Shown here: one piece after another, positions 26,535 through 35,529 of the stretch
How positions within the stretch are numbered: position 1 is the stretch's first letter
Layout: every line of letters starts with the position of its first letter
DNA from: Mesorhizobium huakuii
GTDB lineage: Bacteria; Pseudomonadota; Alphaproteobacteria; Rhizobiales; Rhizobiaceae
Assembly (NCBI RefSeq): GCF_030160235.1
Contig: NZ_BSNY01000051.1
Location: 124,001 to 188,000 of the forward strand
Direction: 5' to 3'
Length of the DNA stretch: 64,000 nucleotides
Made by a program: the position numbers and the translations under genes
Notes under the pieces: model-generated
Databases searched by the model: none
What the model was told of the DNA's origin: nothing
Seen by the model: the letters and a program-made list of their open reading frames with translations, nothing else

Positions 26535-27914
26535 TCACACCTTCAACAGCAGGTGATCGCGTTCCCAGCTCGTCACCACGCTCTGGAACAGGTCGAGCTC
26601 GACGCTCTTGACGCGCAGATAGGTCTGGAAGAAATCCTCGCCGAGCAGTGTGCGCACCGGCTCGCAGGCGGTGAAGCGGTCGAGCGCCTCCTCCATGGTT
26701 TTCGGCAGCGTGCTCTTGATCTTGTAGGCATTGCCCGTGGCTTCGGCGGAGCGCGCCAGTTTCTGCTCGACGCCAAGATAGCCGGCGAGCAGCGAGCCGG
26801 CGATCGCCAGATAGGGATTGGAATCGGCGCCCGGCAAACGGTTCTCCACCCGTCGCGCCGAGCGGCCACCGGCCGGCACGCGCAGGCCGCAGGAGCGGTT
26901 GTCGTGCGACCATTCGATGTTGGCCGGCGCGCTGTGGTTCGGCCTTATGCGGCGGAAGGAATTCACGTTGGGCGCGAACAGCGGCATGATCTCCGGCACA
27001 TATTTCTGCAGGCCGCCGATGAAATGGCCGAACATCTCGGTGTCGGCATCGTCATCGCTGGCAAACAGAGCATTGCCCGCCTCGTCGATGACGGACATGT
27101 GCAGATGCATCGAGCTGCCCGCCTGGGCAGCGATCGGCTTGGCCATGAAGGTGGCATGCATGCCGCATTGCTGCGCGGCCTGGCGCGTCAGCCGCTTGAA
27201 CAAAAGCACCTGGTCGGCCAGCGGCAGCGCGTCGCCATGCAGAAGATTGATCTCCAGCTGCGCCGTGCCCGATTCATGGATCAGCGTGTCGAGCGGCAGT
27301 CCGGCGGCCGCGGCATAGTCATAGACACGCCGGATCACCGGCTCGAATTCTTCCAGTGCCACCATGTCATAGGGATGCTGCACAGTTTCCGCGCGGCCAT
27401 TGGTGCCGACCGGGGCGGTCAGCGGCCTGTCCGGATCGGGGTTGGGCGCGGTGAGATAGAATTCGACCTCCGGCGCCACCACCGCCCGCCAGCCGCGCTG
27501 GCGGTAGAGATCGAGCACGGCGCGCAGCACATGCCGCGGCGAGGCCATCCATGGCCTGCCGTCCATGTGGAAGGCGTCGGCGAAGACATAGGCCTTCCCC
27601 GCCCCGGCACCCGGCGCAAGGCACAGCGTCGAAACATCGGGCACCATGCGCATATCCGGGTCCGAATAGGCAAAGCCCTCGTCGATCGAACCGGAATAGC
27701 GGCCGTCGATGCTGACCAGGAAGGCGCTGCTCGGCAGGTAGAGGGCGCGGTCTTCCAGCGCCTTGAGGAATTTCGCCGTCGGCAGCGCCTTGCCGCGCAG
27801 CACGCCGTTCATGTCGGGCACCAGGCACTCGACCTCGTTGATGCCGTGCTGTGCCAGCCAGGCCCTGGGGTCGTTGCCGCTGGAGACAGAGGTCTTCGTG
27901 TTCTTATCAAGCAT
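26535..27914 (-). CDS. puuA: Glutamine synthetase family protein, gamma-glutamylputrescine synthetase-like
   Basis: A 459-residue ATP-dependent ligase of the glutamine synthetase family that would join glutamate to an amine. GS motifs visible: PDMNGVLRGKALPTAKF near the N terminus, VVAPEVEFYLTAP (metal-binding Glu), HESGTAQLEINLLHGDAL, GSSMHLHMSVID (His), and RPNHSAPANIEWSHDNRSC. These are the PuuA/GlnT type rather than GlnA. It is flanked by the PuuB-like oxidase and, 4 bases away, a glycosyltransferase, so the substrate may be a modified amine and not plain putrescine. Confidence 0.85.
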   Translation of the reverse strand: MLDKNTKTSVSSGNDPRAWLAQHGINEVECLVPDMNGVLRGKALPTAKFLKALEDRALYLPSSAFLVSIDGRYSGSIDEGFAYSDPDMRMVPDVSTLCLAPGAGAGKAYVFADAFHMDGRPWMASPRHVLRAVLDLYRQRGWRAVVAPEVEFYLTAPNPDPDRPLTAPVGTNGRAETVQHPYDMVALEEFEPVIRRVYDYAAAAGLPLDTLIHESGTAQLEINLLHGDALPLADQVLLFKRLTRQAAQQCGMHATFMAKPIAAQAGSSMHLHMSVIDEAGNALFASDDDADTEMFGHFIGGLQKYVPEIMPLFAPNVNSFRRIRPNHSAPANIEWSHDNRSCGLRVPAGGRSARRVENRLPGADSNPYLAIAGSLLAGYLGVEQKLARSAEATGNAYKIKSTLPKTMEEALDRFTACEPVRTLLGEDFFQTYLRVKSVELDLFQSVVTSWERDHLLLKV

Positions 27915-27918
27915 GTCG

Positions 27919-29202
27919 TCAAGTCCGTATCAGAGAGAGTATGGCTTGCGCGGCCACGTCCGTTCCGGGCTGCAGCGCCATCTGGGCTGCATTGTCCCTC
28001 AGGCGGGCGCGCATGGCGTCGTCGGCCAGCAGGCCGAGAATGGCTCTCTCCAATACTCCTTCGGTCCAGCCGTCACGGCCGATATGGTCGCCGGTGCCGG
28101 TCTCTTCGGCGCGGCGCGCATTGTCGTGTCCGTCCCAGCAATAGGGCATGATCAGCGACGGCACGCCGAAGCGCAGCGCCTCGCAAAAGCTGTTGTTGCC
28201 GCCGTGATGGATGAACAGGTCCGACTTAGCCACCACCGAGGGCTGCGGGAACCAGGCGTCGAGATAGACATTGTCCGGCACCGCGCGATAGGCGTCGCGC
28301 AGGCCGCCGACATTGACGATGAAGCGCGCCGGCAGCCTGTCGAAGACGGCAAGCATGCGCTCGATCAGCCCGACATCCATGGCCCCTAGACTGCCGAAGC
28401 TGACATAGACCAGCGGCCCGCCATTGCGTGGAAAGACCGGCACCTCGAACGGCCCTTCCGAGCGCACGCAGCCTTCAAGATAGACGAAGCGGGCGGGATC
28501 GAGCGGTTCGGCCCGCTCGCGCCGCACGATCGACGGCGTCAGCAGCAGATTGAGATCGGGCGAGCTTTCCAGGAACAGGCCCTTCGGCAATGGCGCCAGG
28601 CCGGCATCGGCGCGAAAGCGGTTGAAGCGGTCATGCGCCGGCGCCGAGGCCGAGAGATAACGCGCCTCGAACGCCGTGCGTTGCGGATCGTCGGCGGCCA
28701 TCCCGGAAAGGTAAGGCGGCACTTCGGCGTCGGGCAGTTCCGTCTCGGCGCAAGAGACGACGCGCACCCACGGGCAGCCGGCGGCGGCGATCGCCGGGAA
28801 CATGATGACATTGTCGAGCACCACGGCGTCCGGCTTCAGCCGCGCCAGCAATTGCCGCAGCGGCGCCTCGGCATTGACCGCCGTGTCGACGATCGCTTGC
28901 CAGGTCGGCGCGACATAGGTTTCGAGCTGGTCGATCGGGCTCAGCCGGAAATGCGGCAGGTGCCGGCGCACGAAGGCCTGCCAGTAGCTCTGGCGCTCGC
29001 TGTCGCTCAACGGCTCGTCGGTCGGCAGCTGGTATTCCTGGAAACCGTAGTCGGCAAAGACACCGGAGAAACCGGCATGGCAGATGAAGACGGGCCGGGC
29101 GCCCCGCGCCCGCAAGGCCTGCGCGATGCCGACGCAATTCAAAGCGGCGCCGAAGCTGGCTTCGGGAAACAGCGCGATGGTCGGGCTGGCTTTGCGCGTC
29201 AA
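27919..29202 (-). CDS. GT1-type glycosyltransferase (minus-arm copy)
   Basis: A 427-residue UGT/MGT-fold glycosyltransferase, starting TTG at 29202 after GAGGATTAA. The N-terminal acceptor domain opens IALFPEASFGAALNCVGIAQ. The C-terminal donor domain has LVYVSFGSLGAMDVGL, AWFPQPSVVAKSDLFIHHGG and NNSFCEALRFGVPSLIMPYC, the usual sugar-nucleotide binding region. A clear paralogue lies at 34255-35529 on the other arm of the same locus. It ends 4 bases before puuA, so it belongs to that operon. The donor and acceptor are unknown. Confidence 0.85.
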   Translation of the reverse strand: MTRKASPTIALFPEASFGAALNCVGIAQALRARGARPVFICHAGFSGVFADYGFQEYQLPTDEPLSDSERQSYWQAFVRRHLPHFRLSPIDQLETYVAPTWQAIVDTAVNAEAPLRQLLARLKPDAVVLDNVIMFPAIAAAGCPWVRVVSCAETELPDAEVPPYLSGMAADDPQRTAFEARYLSASAPAHDRFNRFRADAGLAPLPKGLFLESSPDLNLLLTPSIVRRERAEPLDPARFVYLEGCVRSEGPFEVPVFPRNGGPLVYVSFGSLGAMDVGLIERMLAVFDRLPARFIVNVGGLRDAYRAVPDNVYLDAWFPQPSVVAKSDLFIHHGGNNSFCEALRFGVPSLIMPYCWDGHDNARRAEETGTGDHIGRDGWTEGVLERAILGLLADDAMRARLRDNAAQMALQPGTDVAAQAILSLIRT

Positions 29203-29212
29203 TTAATCCTCT

Positions 29213-30151
29213 TCATTCCGGCCGGCTGATCATGCCGAACAGGGCGGGCGCCCCGCGGCTGGCCGCTTGCGGTCGCTGGTTGCGGGAGAGCCGCAGGTGG
29301 ATGCGAAGCAGATCGGCAGCCACCTCATACTGCCGGCTTTCGAGATGGTCGAGTATGTTCAGGTGTTCCAGCAAGGATTGCCGCAGCCGGAAGACGTTGA
29401 CCCCGGCATAGATGCCCGGCAGCCGGCGCAGACGGAGATGATCGGCCAAGGCGTCGGCGACGAAGCGGTTGGCGCAGCCCTCGGCGATCATGCCGTGAAA
29501 ATCCATGTCCAGCCGCTGGAACTCGCGCGTGTCGAACGCCGCATCCGGCAGCGCCGACAAAGCGTCCATGCCCTGGCGCAACGCCGCCGCCCGCGCGCCG
29601 TCCAGCCGGAAGCCCGGCGTCAGGATCGCCGCCGGCTCCAGCAGCAGTCGGAACTCATAGCTTTCGCCTTGCGCTTCCGGATCGTCGGGGGTGCGCCGGA
29701 AAAGCCAGGATTGGCCGGGCGCGCGGTCCAGTAGATTCTCTTCAGTCAGTTTATTAAGCGCTTTTAGTACCGTCTTTCGATCCGAGCTGTAGCGTCGCAT
29801 CAGCGCCGCGGCGGTCACCGTCTGGTCCAGCCTGCGCGCCGACCGGTCGCGCAGGATCGCCTCGGCCAGCTCATCTTCCTCCGCGCTGGGAAGCTCGGCT
29901 GATATCGCCGGCTGCGCGGAGAGGTCGACCGCCAGGTGATAACCGGTATCCGCCTCCCAGCGCACGACGCCGCGCTCAGCCAACAGGCTGAGTGCCGCCC
30001 GCACCGGCGTGCGCGAGACATTGCACAGCGAAGCGATCTGCTGTTCGGGCAGGCGCGCGCCGGGTTCGAAGCCGCGCTGGCGCGCCACATCGAGGATGCG
30101 CTGCGCCAGGTCGAGATGGTTGGTGCGAGGTCGTCGGGCTGCGGCTTGCAT
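29213..30151 (-). CDS. GntR family regulator with two winged-helix domains
   Basis: A 312-residue regulator. The first winged helix (residues ~12-75) is a GntR type (PEQQIASLCNVSRTPVRAAL and LAERGVVRWEADTGYHL). A second helix-turn-helix-like unit follows at ~95-150 (VTAAALMRRYSSDRKTVLKA, LNKLTEENLLDRAPGQ). The rest is an FCD-type ligand domain (DFHGMIAEGCANRFVADAL, DHLESRQYEVAADLLRIHL). Most GntR/FadR proteins have one wing domain. It is the promoter-proximal gene of the minus arm and diverges from the importer arm, so it likely controls both. Confidence 0.86.
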   Translation of the reverse strand: MQAAARRPRTNHLDLAQRILDVARQRGFEPGARLPEQQIASLCNVSRTPVRAALSLLAERGVVRWEADTGYHLAVDLSAQPAISAELPSAEEDELAEAILRDRSARRLDQTVTAAALMRRYSSDRKTVLKALNKLTEENLLDRAPGQSWLFRRTPDDPEAQGESYEFRLLLEPAAILTPGFRLDGARAAALRQGMDALSALPDAAFDTREFQRLDMDFHGMIAEGCANRFVADALADHLRLRRLPGIYAGVNVFRLRQSLLEHLNILDHLESRQYEVAADLLRIHLRLSRNQRPQAASRGAPALFGMISRPE

Positions 30152-30249
30152 GGCTTGTCTCGGCGGACGGATATGACCGCATTGGTTTGGCCGATCGCCG
30201 GCACAAGCGCAATCGGCCAGATTCCTCGGTCGGTTGACAAATTATGGAT

Positions 30250-30280
30250 TGACGTACTTTTTTCTGCAATAGTACTGTCA
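30250..30280. promoter_or_regulatory. Imperfect inverted repeat in the GntR/importer divergent region
   Basis: TGACGTACT (30250-30258) and AGTACTGTCA (30271-30280) form an inverted repeat with one unpaired base, around a 12-base AT-rich centre. A TTGACA (30234-30239) lies just left. The site is central in the 235-base divergent region, where an operator for the adjacent GntR protein would be expected. No clear -10 is visible. Confidence 0.4.
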
Positions 30281-30386
30281 GGGCAATCGGCGATAAAAAG
30301 ACCGAGGGAACAGGATCGAAAGCAGCGGCATGGGTCGCGCCCGGTCCAGCACAGAATTCGACGATCAACCGGAATGGGAGTCTGCC

Positions 30387-31451
30387 ATGACCGCTACCAG
30401 CCCGCGGCGCCGTGCGCTCACGGTCTCTTCAATCGCTCTCGGCCTTGCCATGGTGCTGTCGGCGCCGGCAATGGCCGCCGACCTCGTCATCTCCAACTGG
30501 GACGGCTACATGGCGCCCGACGCCATGGCCGCCTTCAAGACCGCCACCGGCGTCTCCGGCGAAGTGGTGGTGCACGCCACCAATGAAGAGATCATGGGCA
30601 AGCTGATCGCCGCCGGCGGCAAGGGCTATGACGTGGTCTTCGTCTCCTCGCCCTTCGCTGAAGTGCTGAACAAGCTCGGCCTGACCGAGCCGATGGATCA
30701 CGCCAAGATCCCCAATCTCGCCAACCTCTACCCGGAAGCGACCAAGCTGCCGCACGATGTCGGCAATGCTTTCTCCGTGCCCTACACCTGGGGCACGACC
30801 GGCCTCTGCTACCGCTCGGACCTGGTGAAGACGGCGCCGACAAGCTGGAGCGATCTGCTCGCGCCATCAGACGCGCTGAAGGGCAAGACCACCATGCTGG
30901 CGACCGATCGCTGGCTGCTGGCGGCCGGGCAGCTCGACAAGGGCTTTTCCGTCAACGAGACCGATCCGGCCAAGATGGCCGAGGTCAAGGACCTCTTGAT
31001 CTCGGCCAAGAAGACCTTGCTCGCCTATGACGACACCACCTTCTATTCCAAGCTGGTCTCCGGCGAGGCGCTGATGGTGCAGGCGTGGGACGGCTGGTGC
31101 AACTACGGCATCGCCGAAAAGCCGGAGATCAAATACGTCATTCCGAAGGAAGGTTCCGACCTCTGGGTCGACACGATGGTGGTGATGAAGGCCTCCGAGC
31201 ACAAGGACGACGCCTTCAAGTTCATCAACTTCATGCTCGACGCCAAGAACCACGCCTGGGCGGCGCAGAACATCGACTACAAGGTGCCGAACAAGCCAGC
31301 GATGGAAAGCCTGCCGGCCGATTTCCTGGCGAAATTCCCCAACATGGCGATGCCGGTGGCCGATCTCGTCAAGTTCGAGCAGCTGCGTGACGTCGGCGAA
31401 GCCCAGCGCGACTATTCCAAGATCGTCAGCGAGATCAAGGCCGCACAATAA
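30387..31451 (+). CDS. Periplasmic binding protein of a spermidine/putrescine-type ABC importer
   Basis: A 354-residue periplasmic protein. The start at 30387 follows GGGAG; the signal peptide is MTATSPRRRALTVSSIALGL ending SAPAMA-A. The mature protein begins DLVISNWDGYMAPDAMAAFK, the classic PotD/PotF opening, with VSSPFAEVLNKLGLTEPMDH, AFSVPYTWGTTGLCYRSDLV and LMVQAWDGWCNYGI lining the cleft. It is followed by two permeases and an ATPase. Polyamine-type substrate is supported by the fold and by the PuuA/PuuB-like neighbours; the exact ligand is open. Confidence 0.9.
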   Translation: MTATSPRRRALTVSSIALGLAMVLSAPAMAADLVISNWDGYMAPDAMAAFKTATGVSGEVVVHATNEEIMGKLIAAGGKGYDVVFVSSPFAEVLNKLGLTEPMDHAKIPNLANLYPEATKLPHDVGNAFSVPYTWGTTGLCYRSDLVKTAPTSWSDLLAPSDALKGKTTMLATDRWLLAAGQLDKGFSVNETDPAKMAEVKDLLISAKKTLLAYDDTTFYSKLVSGEALMVQAWDGWCNYGIAEKPEIKYVIPKEGSDLWVDTMVVMKASEHKDDAFKFINFMLDAKNHAWAAQNIDYKVPNKPAMESLPADFLAKFPNMAMPVADLVKFEQLRDVGEAQRDYSKIVSEIKAAQ

Positions 31452-31472
31452 GCTGCGCAGACATCACGGCCG

Positions 31473-32387
31473 GTGGTGCTTCTGCCGCCGGCCCTGAGCG
31501 GTACCTTAAAATTGTCCCAGACCCGACTTCGCTCCTCCCTGCTGATGGCCCCGGCGCTGGTCTGGTTGACCGCGCTGATGGTGGTGCCGTGCGCGCTGGT
31601 GCTGGCGCTCGCCTTCTTTCGGCGCGGCATCTATGGCGGCATCGACTACACCTTCACGCTGGAGAATTTCGGGCTGGTCTTCGACCCGCTCTATGCCGGT
31701 ATTTTCCTCAAATCTGCGCGCATCGCCGGCACCGCCACCCTGATCGCGGTGGTGATCGGCTATGCCGCCGCCTACGCCATCGCAGCCGCACCGCGCCGGT
31801 GGCAGCCGGTGTTCCTGTTCTTTGCCGTGCTGCCGTTCTGGTCCAACTATCTGATCCGCACCTATGCCTGGATCGTGCTGCTCAACCGCGAAGGCCTGAT
31901 CACGCAACTGCTGCGCTGGTTCGGCTACACCGGCGAACCACCATCGATGCTCTATACCGAAGGCGCGGTCATCGCCGGCCTCGTCTACAACTACCTGCCC
32001 TTCGTCATCCTCGCCTGCTACGCGCCGCTGTCGCGGCTCAACCCCGAACTCGCCGAAGCCTCACGCGATCTCGGCGCCTCGGCCGCCACCACATTCCGCC
32101 GTGTCATCCTGCCGCTGACCCTGCCCGGCATCGCCGCCGGCGCGGTCTTCGTCTTCGTGCTGTCGATCGGCAATTTCGTCACGCCGGCGCTGCTTGGCGG
32201 CGGCCGCTTCCAGATGATCGGTAATCTCGTCTACGACCAGTTCCTCACCGCCAATGACTGGCCCTTCGGCGCCGCCTTGGCGATGGCGCTGATCGCCATC
32301 ATGCTTTTGGTGCTGATGGCGCAGGCGATGGTTGCCAATCGCGCAGCAGGACGCGCCGCGCAGGCCGCGGGAGGCACTGATGGCTGA
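31473..32387 (+). CDS. Polyamine-type ABC transporter permease 1 (PotB/PotH-like)
   Basis: A 304-residue permease with about six transmembrane helices. The first is LLMAPALVWLTALMVVPCAL. The EAA loop contacting the ATPase is EASRDLGASAATTFRRVILP. FWSNYLIRTYAWIVLLNREG is a hallmark of the PotB/H family. The longest start is GTG 31473 with no clear ribosome site; TTG 31512 (LSQTRLRS) is an alternative. It overlaps the next permease by eight bases. Confidence 0.9.
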   Translation: MVLLPPALSGTLKLSQTRLRSSLLMAPALVWLTALMVVPCALVLALAFFRRGIYGGIDYTFTLENFGLVFDPLYAGIFLKSARIAGTATLIAVVIGYAAAYAIAAAPRRWQPVFLFFAVLPFWSNYLIRTYAWIVLLNREGLITQLLRWFGYTGEPPSMLYTEGAVIAGLVYNYLPFVILACYAPLSRLNPELAEASRDLGASAATTFRRVILPLTLPGIAAGAVFVFVLSIGNFVTPALLGGGRFQMIGNLVYDQFLTANDWPFGAALAMALIAIMLLVLMAQAMVANRAAGRAAQAAGGTDG

Positions 32388-33174
32388 GCGCCCCCCTGCG
32401 ACGCGGCGCGCGCTGTGGCTTGTGCTGGGCCTCGTCTTCGCCTTCCTCTACATCCCGATCGCCGTGCTGGTGGCGCTCTCCTTCAACGAAGGCGGATTGC
32501 CGACGGCATGGTCCGGCTTCTCGCTGAAATGGTACGCCTCGCTGGCCAACAATTCCGCGATCCTGTCCGCCGCGCTCAACACGCTGATCGTGGCGCTGAT
32601 CTCCACGGCCGTCGCGACCTTGCTCGGCACGCTGCTGGCGATCGGCGTCGAGATGCGCCGGCAATATGGCAAGGGGCTGGAAGCGCTGATCTTCGCGCCG
32701 ATGATCATTCCCGACATCGTGCTGGCGATCGCGTTGCTGTCGTTCTTTTCCATGCTCAACCTGACCATGGGCCTGCACACCATCATCCTCGCTCATGTCG
32801 TCTTCAACCTCGCCTTCGTCTGCTCGGTGGTGCGCGCCCGGCTGAAGAGCTTCGACTGGTCGATCGTCGAGGCTTCCGCCGACCTCGGCGCCTCCGCGCT
32901 CACCACCTTCCGGCGCGTGACCTTGCCGGTCATCGCGCCGGCGGTGATCGCCGGCGCCCTGCTCGCCTTCACGCTGTCGGTCGACGAGTTCATCATCGCC
33001 TTCTTCACCGCTGGCGCCGGCCGTGCCTCGACCACGCTGCCGATGCAGATCTACGCCATGATCCGCTTCGGCATCACGCCGGAGATCAACGCGCTGGCGA
33101 CCATCGTCATGGCCGTAAGCATCACCGCGCTGACCCTGTCGCAGCGGCTTAACAGGGGAATGATCGGCCAATGA
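32380..33174 (+). CDS. Polyamine-type ABC transporter permease 2 (PotC/PotI-like)
   Basis: A 264-residue permease. Start 32380 follows GGGAGGCACTG and overlaps the previous stop. It has about six helices (LWLVLGLVFAFLYIPIAVLV first), NEGGLPTAWSGFSLKWYASL after helix 1, and the EAA loop EASADLGASALTTFRRVTLP. LSVDEFIIAFFTAG is typical of PotC/I. It overlaps the ATPase start by four bases (ATGA). Confidence 0.91.
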   Translation: MAERPPATRRALWLVLGLVFAFLYIPIAVLVALSFNEGGLPTAWSGFSLKWYASLANNSAILSAALNTLIVALISTAVATLLGTLLAIGVEMRRQYGKGLEALIFAPMIIPDIVLAIALLSFFSMLNLTMGLHTIILAHVVFNLAFVCSVVRARLKSFDWSIVEASADLGASALTTFRRVTLPVIAPAVIAGALLAFTLSVDEFIIAFFTAGAGRASTTLPMQIYAMIRFGITPEINALATIVMAVSITALTLSQRLNRGMIGQ

Positions 33175-34244
33175 GCGAACCGCGCACGCTGCTGGCCATC
33201 GATCATGTGTCGAAGAATTTCGGCCGGATCACCGCCGTCGACGGCATCTCGCTCGATATCCGGGAGAACGAGTTCTTCGCGCTGCTCGGCCCTTCCGGCT
33301 GCGGCAAGACCACGCTCTTGCGCATGCTCGCCGGTTTCGAGACGCCGAGCGACGGCCGCATCCTGCTCGACGGCAAGGACATCGCCCGGACCCCGCCCAA
33401 CAAGCGGCCGGTCAACCTGATGTTCCAGTCCTACGCGCTGTTCCCGCATATGAGCGTGCGCGCCAATGTCTCCTATGGGCTGGAGATGGAGCGCTTGCCG
33501 GCTAAGGAGATCCGCTCCCGTGTCGACGCCATCCTGGCGACGACCGAGCTCGTCCCCTTCGCCGACCGCAAGCCGGAGCAATTGTCGGGCGGCCAGAAAC
33601 AGCGCGTCGCGCTCGCCCGCGCCCTGGTCAAGCGGCCAAGGCTGCTGCTGCTCGACGAACCGCTCGGCGCGCTCGACAAGAAGCTGCGCGGCGCCATGCA
33701 ACTGGAATTGAAGCGCCTGCAGCACGAGGTCGGCATCACTTTCGTCATCGTCACCCATGACCAGGAGGAATCGCTTGTGATGGCCGACCGCATGGCGGTG
33801 CTCAAGGATGGCAAGCTGCTGCAATGCGACACGCCGCACGCGGTCTACGAGCATCCCGCCGACCGTTTCGTCGCCGACTTCATCGGCGTGATGAATTTTA
33901 TCCCGGGCAAGGCGTCAGCCGATGGCGTGGCGGCCGCGAATGGCGCGCGCATTACCGGCAAGGTCCCTGCGGCGCTCCCATCTGGCGCATCGGCGGTCGC
34001 CTCGGTGCGACCCGAGCGCATCCGGCTGTTTCCAGAGGCTCAGACCGCCAACCGCACGACTGGCACGGTCGAGGCGCTGGCCTATCATGGCCTCGACCTG
34101 CAGCTGCATATCCGCACGCCGTTGTCGCCCAAACCGTTTCTGGTGCGCGTCACCGCGGATGCAGCCGACCGCCGGCCGGTGTCGTCCGGCGACCAGGTCG
34201 AACTCGGCTGGGATGCCGCCGATGTCAGAATTTTCGCAGAATAG
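33171..34244 (+). CDS. Polyamine-type ABC transporter ATP-binding protein (PotA/PotG-like)
   Basis: A 357-residue ATPase. Walker A is LGPSGCGKTTLLRMLAGFE, the Q-loop VNLMFQSYALFPHMSV, the signature LSGGQKQRVALARALV, and Walker B LLLLDEPLGALDKK; the H-loop is VTHDQEESLVMADR. The last 110 residues form a TOBE regulatory domain (VRPERIRLFPEA). It is co-translated with the permeases and is followed 10 bases later by the second glycosyltransferase, which places that enzyme in the importer operon. Confidence 0.93.
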   Translation: MSEPRTLLAIDHVSKNFGRITAVDGISLDIRENEFFALLGPSGCGKTTLLRMLAGFETPSDGRILLDGKDIARTPPNKRPVNLMFQSYALFPHMSVRANVSYGLEMERLPAKEIRSRVDAILATTELVPFADRKPEQLSGGQKQRVALARALVKRPRLLLLDEPLGALDKKLRGAMQLELKRLQHEVGITFVIVTHDQEESLVMADRMAVLKDGKLLQCDTPHAVYEHPADRFVADFIGVMNFIPGKASADGVAAANGARITGKVPAALPSGASAVASVRPERIRLFPEAQTANRTTGTVEALAYHGLDLQLHIRTPLSPKPFLVRVTADAADRRPVSSGDQVELGWDAADVRIFAE

Positions 34245-34254
34245 GAGAAGCTTG

Positions 34255-35529
34255 ATGGCGCAGAAGACGATCGCCTTTTTCCCGGAAGCCGCCTATGGCC
34301 CGGCGCTCAATTCCGTCGGCATCGCCCAGGCGGTCGAGGCGCGTGGCCACAAGGCCGTATTCCTGTCCGATCCCGGCTTCGTCGAGGTCTACAGGGGCTA
34401 CGGTTTCGAGGCACATCCGGTGAACCTGTCCGAACCGATGCCGCCCGAGCAGATGGCCAAGTTCTGGGAAGACTTCATCAACGGCCACATCCCGAATTTC
34501 CGCAAATCGCCCTACGACCAGGTCGACAACTATGTGAAGGATTGCTGGACCGCGATCGTCGACAGCGCCAAATGGGCGCAGAAGGATCTGCCGGGCGTGC
34601 TGGCCGCCATCAAGCCGGACGTCATCTGCGTCGACAACGTCATCCTGTTCCCGGCCATCAAGCAGTTCGGCAAGCCATGGGTGCGCGTCATCTCCTGCTC
34701 GGAAAACGAGATCGAGGACGAGGACATCCCGCCGCATCTCTCCGGCTGCGGCGAGAACGACCATGCCGGCCACCAGCGCTACCGCGATCACTTCAACGCG
34801 GTGATCAAGCCGATCCATGACGACTTCAACGCATTCCTCAAGGCCAACAATGAGGCGGCCTATCCGGTCGGCCAGTTCTTCGAGGCGTCGCCCTATCTGA
34901 ATTTGCTGCTCTATCCCGAGGCGGCAAAATTCAAGCGCCGCCATCCGCTCGATCCCAGACAATTCCAGTATCTCGAAGGCTGTGTGCGGCAGGAGAAACC
35001 CTATACCGTGCCGACCTTCGCCAGGAACAATGGCGGCCCGCTGCTCTACGTCTCCTTCGGCAGCCTCGGCGCCGGTGACGTCGACCTGTTGAAGCGCATC
35101 ATCGCCACGATCGGCAAGACGCGCTACCGCGCGCTGGTCAATGTCGGCGGCTACAAGGACCAGTACACCGACGTACCAGGCAACGTCATCGTCGAGAGCT
35201 GGTTTCCGCAGCCTTCGGTCATCCCGCAGGTCGATGCTGTCATCCACCATGGGGGCAACAACTCGTTCACCGAGTGCCTCTATTTCGGCAAGCCGGCGAT
35301 CATCATGCCCTATGTCTGGGACGGCCACGACAACGCCACCCGCGTCGAGGAAACCGGCCATGGCTTCGGCATGCCGCGCTACGACTGGAGCGATGCCGAG
35401 CTGGTCGCGAAGATCGAGACCTGCCTGACCGATCCCGGGATGAAGGCGAAGCTGGCAACCACATCCGCCCAGATGCACGCGCAGAATGGGCCGGAGAAGG
35501 CCGCCGGCTTGCTGGAGGCGCTGCTGTGA
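34255..35529 (+). CDS. GT1-type glycosyltransferase (plus-arm copy)
   Basis: A 424-residue glycosyltransferase paralogous to 27919-29202: both open with IA-FFPEA/FPEA and share VNVGG, WFPQPSV, IHHGGNNSF and WDGHDNA. Start 34255 follows TAGGAGAAGCTTG. The donor-binding part is LLYVSFGSLGAGDVDLL through ESWFPQPSVIPQVDAVIHHG. It lies between the importer ATPase and three cupins, overlapping the first cupin's start. Having one copy on each arm suggests a heterodimer or two acceptors; the sugar and acceptor are unknown. Confidence 0.86.
   Translation: MAQKTIAFFPEAAYGPALNSVGIAQAVEARGHKAVFLSDPGFVEVYRGYGFEAHPVNLSEPMPPEQMAKFWEDFINGHIPNFRKSPYDQVDNYVKDCWTAIVDSAKWAQKDLPGVLAAIKPDVICVDNVILFPAIKQFGKPWVRVISCSENEIEDEDIPPHLSGCGENDHAGHQRYRDHFNAVIKPIHDDFNAFLKANNEAAYPVGQFFEASPYLNLLLYPEAAKFKRRHPLDPRQFQYLEGCVRQEKPYTVPTFARNNGGPLLYVSFGSLGAGDVDLLKRIIATIGKTRYRALVNVGGYKDQYTDVPGNVIVESWFPQPSVIPQVDAVIHHGGNNSFTECLYFGKPAIIMPYVWDGHDNATRVEETGHGFGMPRYDWSDAELVAKIETCLTDPGMKAKLATTSAQMHAQNGPEKAAGLLEALL

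Noticed and set aside
26553-28151. 532-codon plus-strand frame over the PuuA-like gene
   Set aside because: Antisense shadow; the PuuA-like frame carries all glutamine synthetase motifs.
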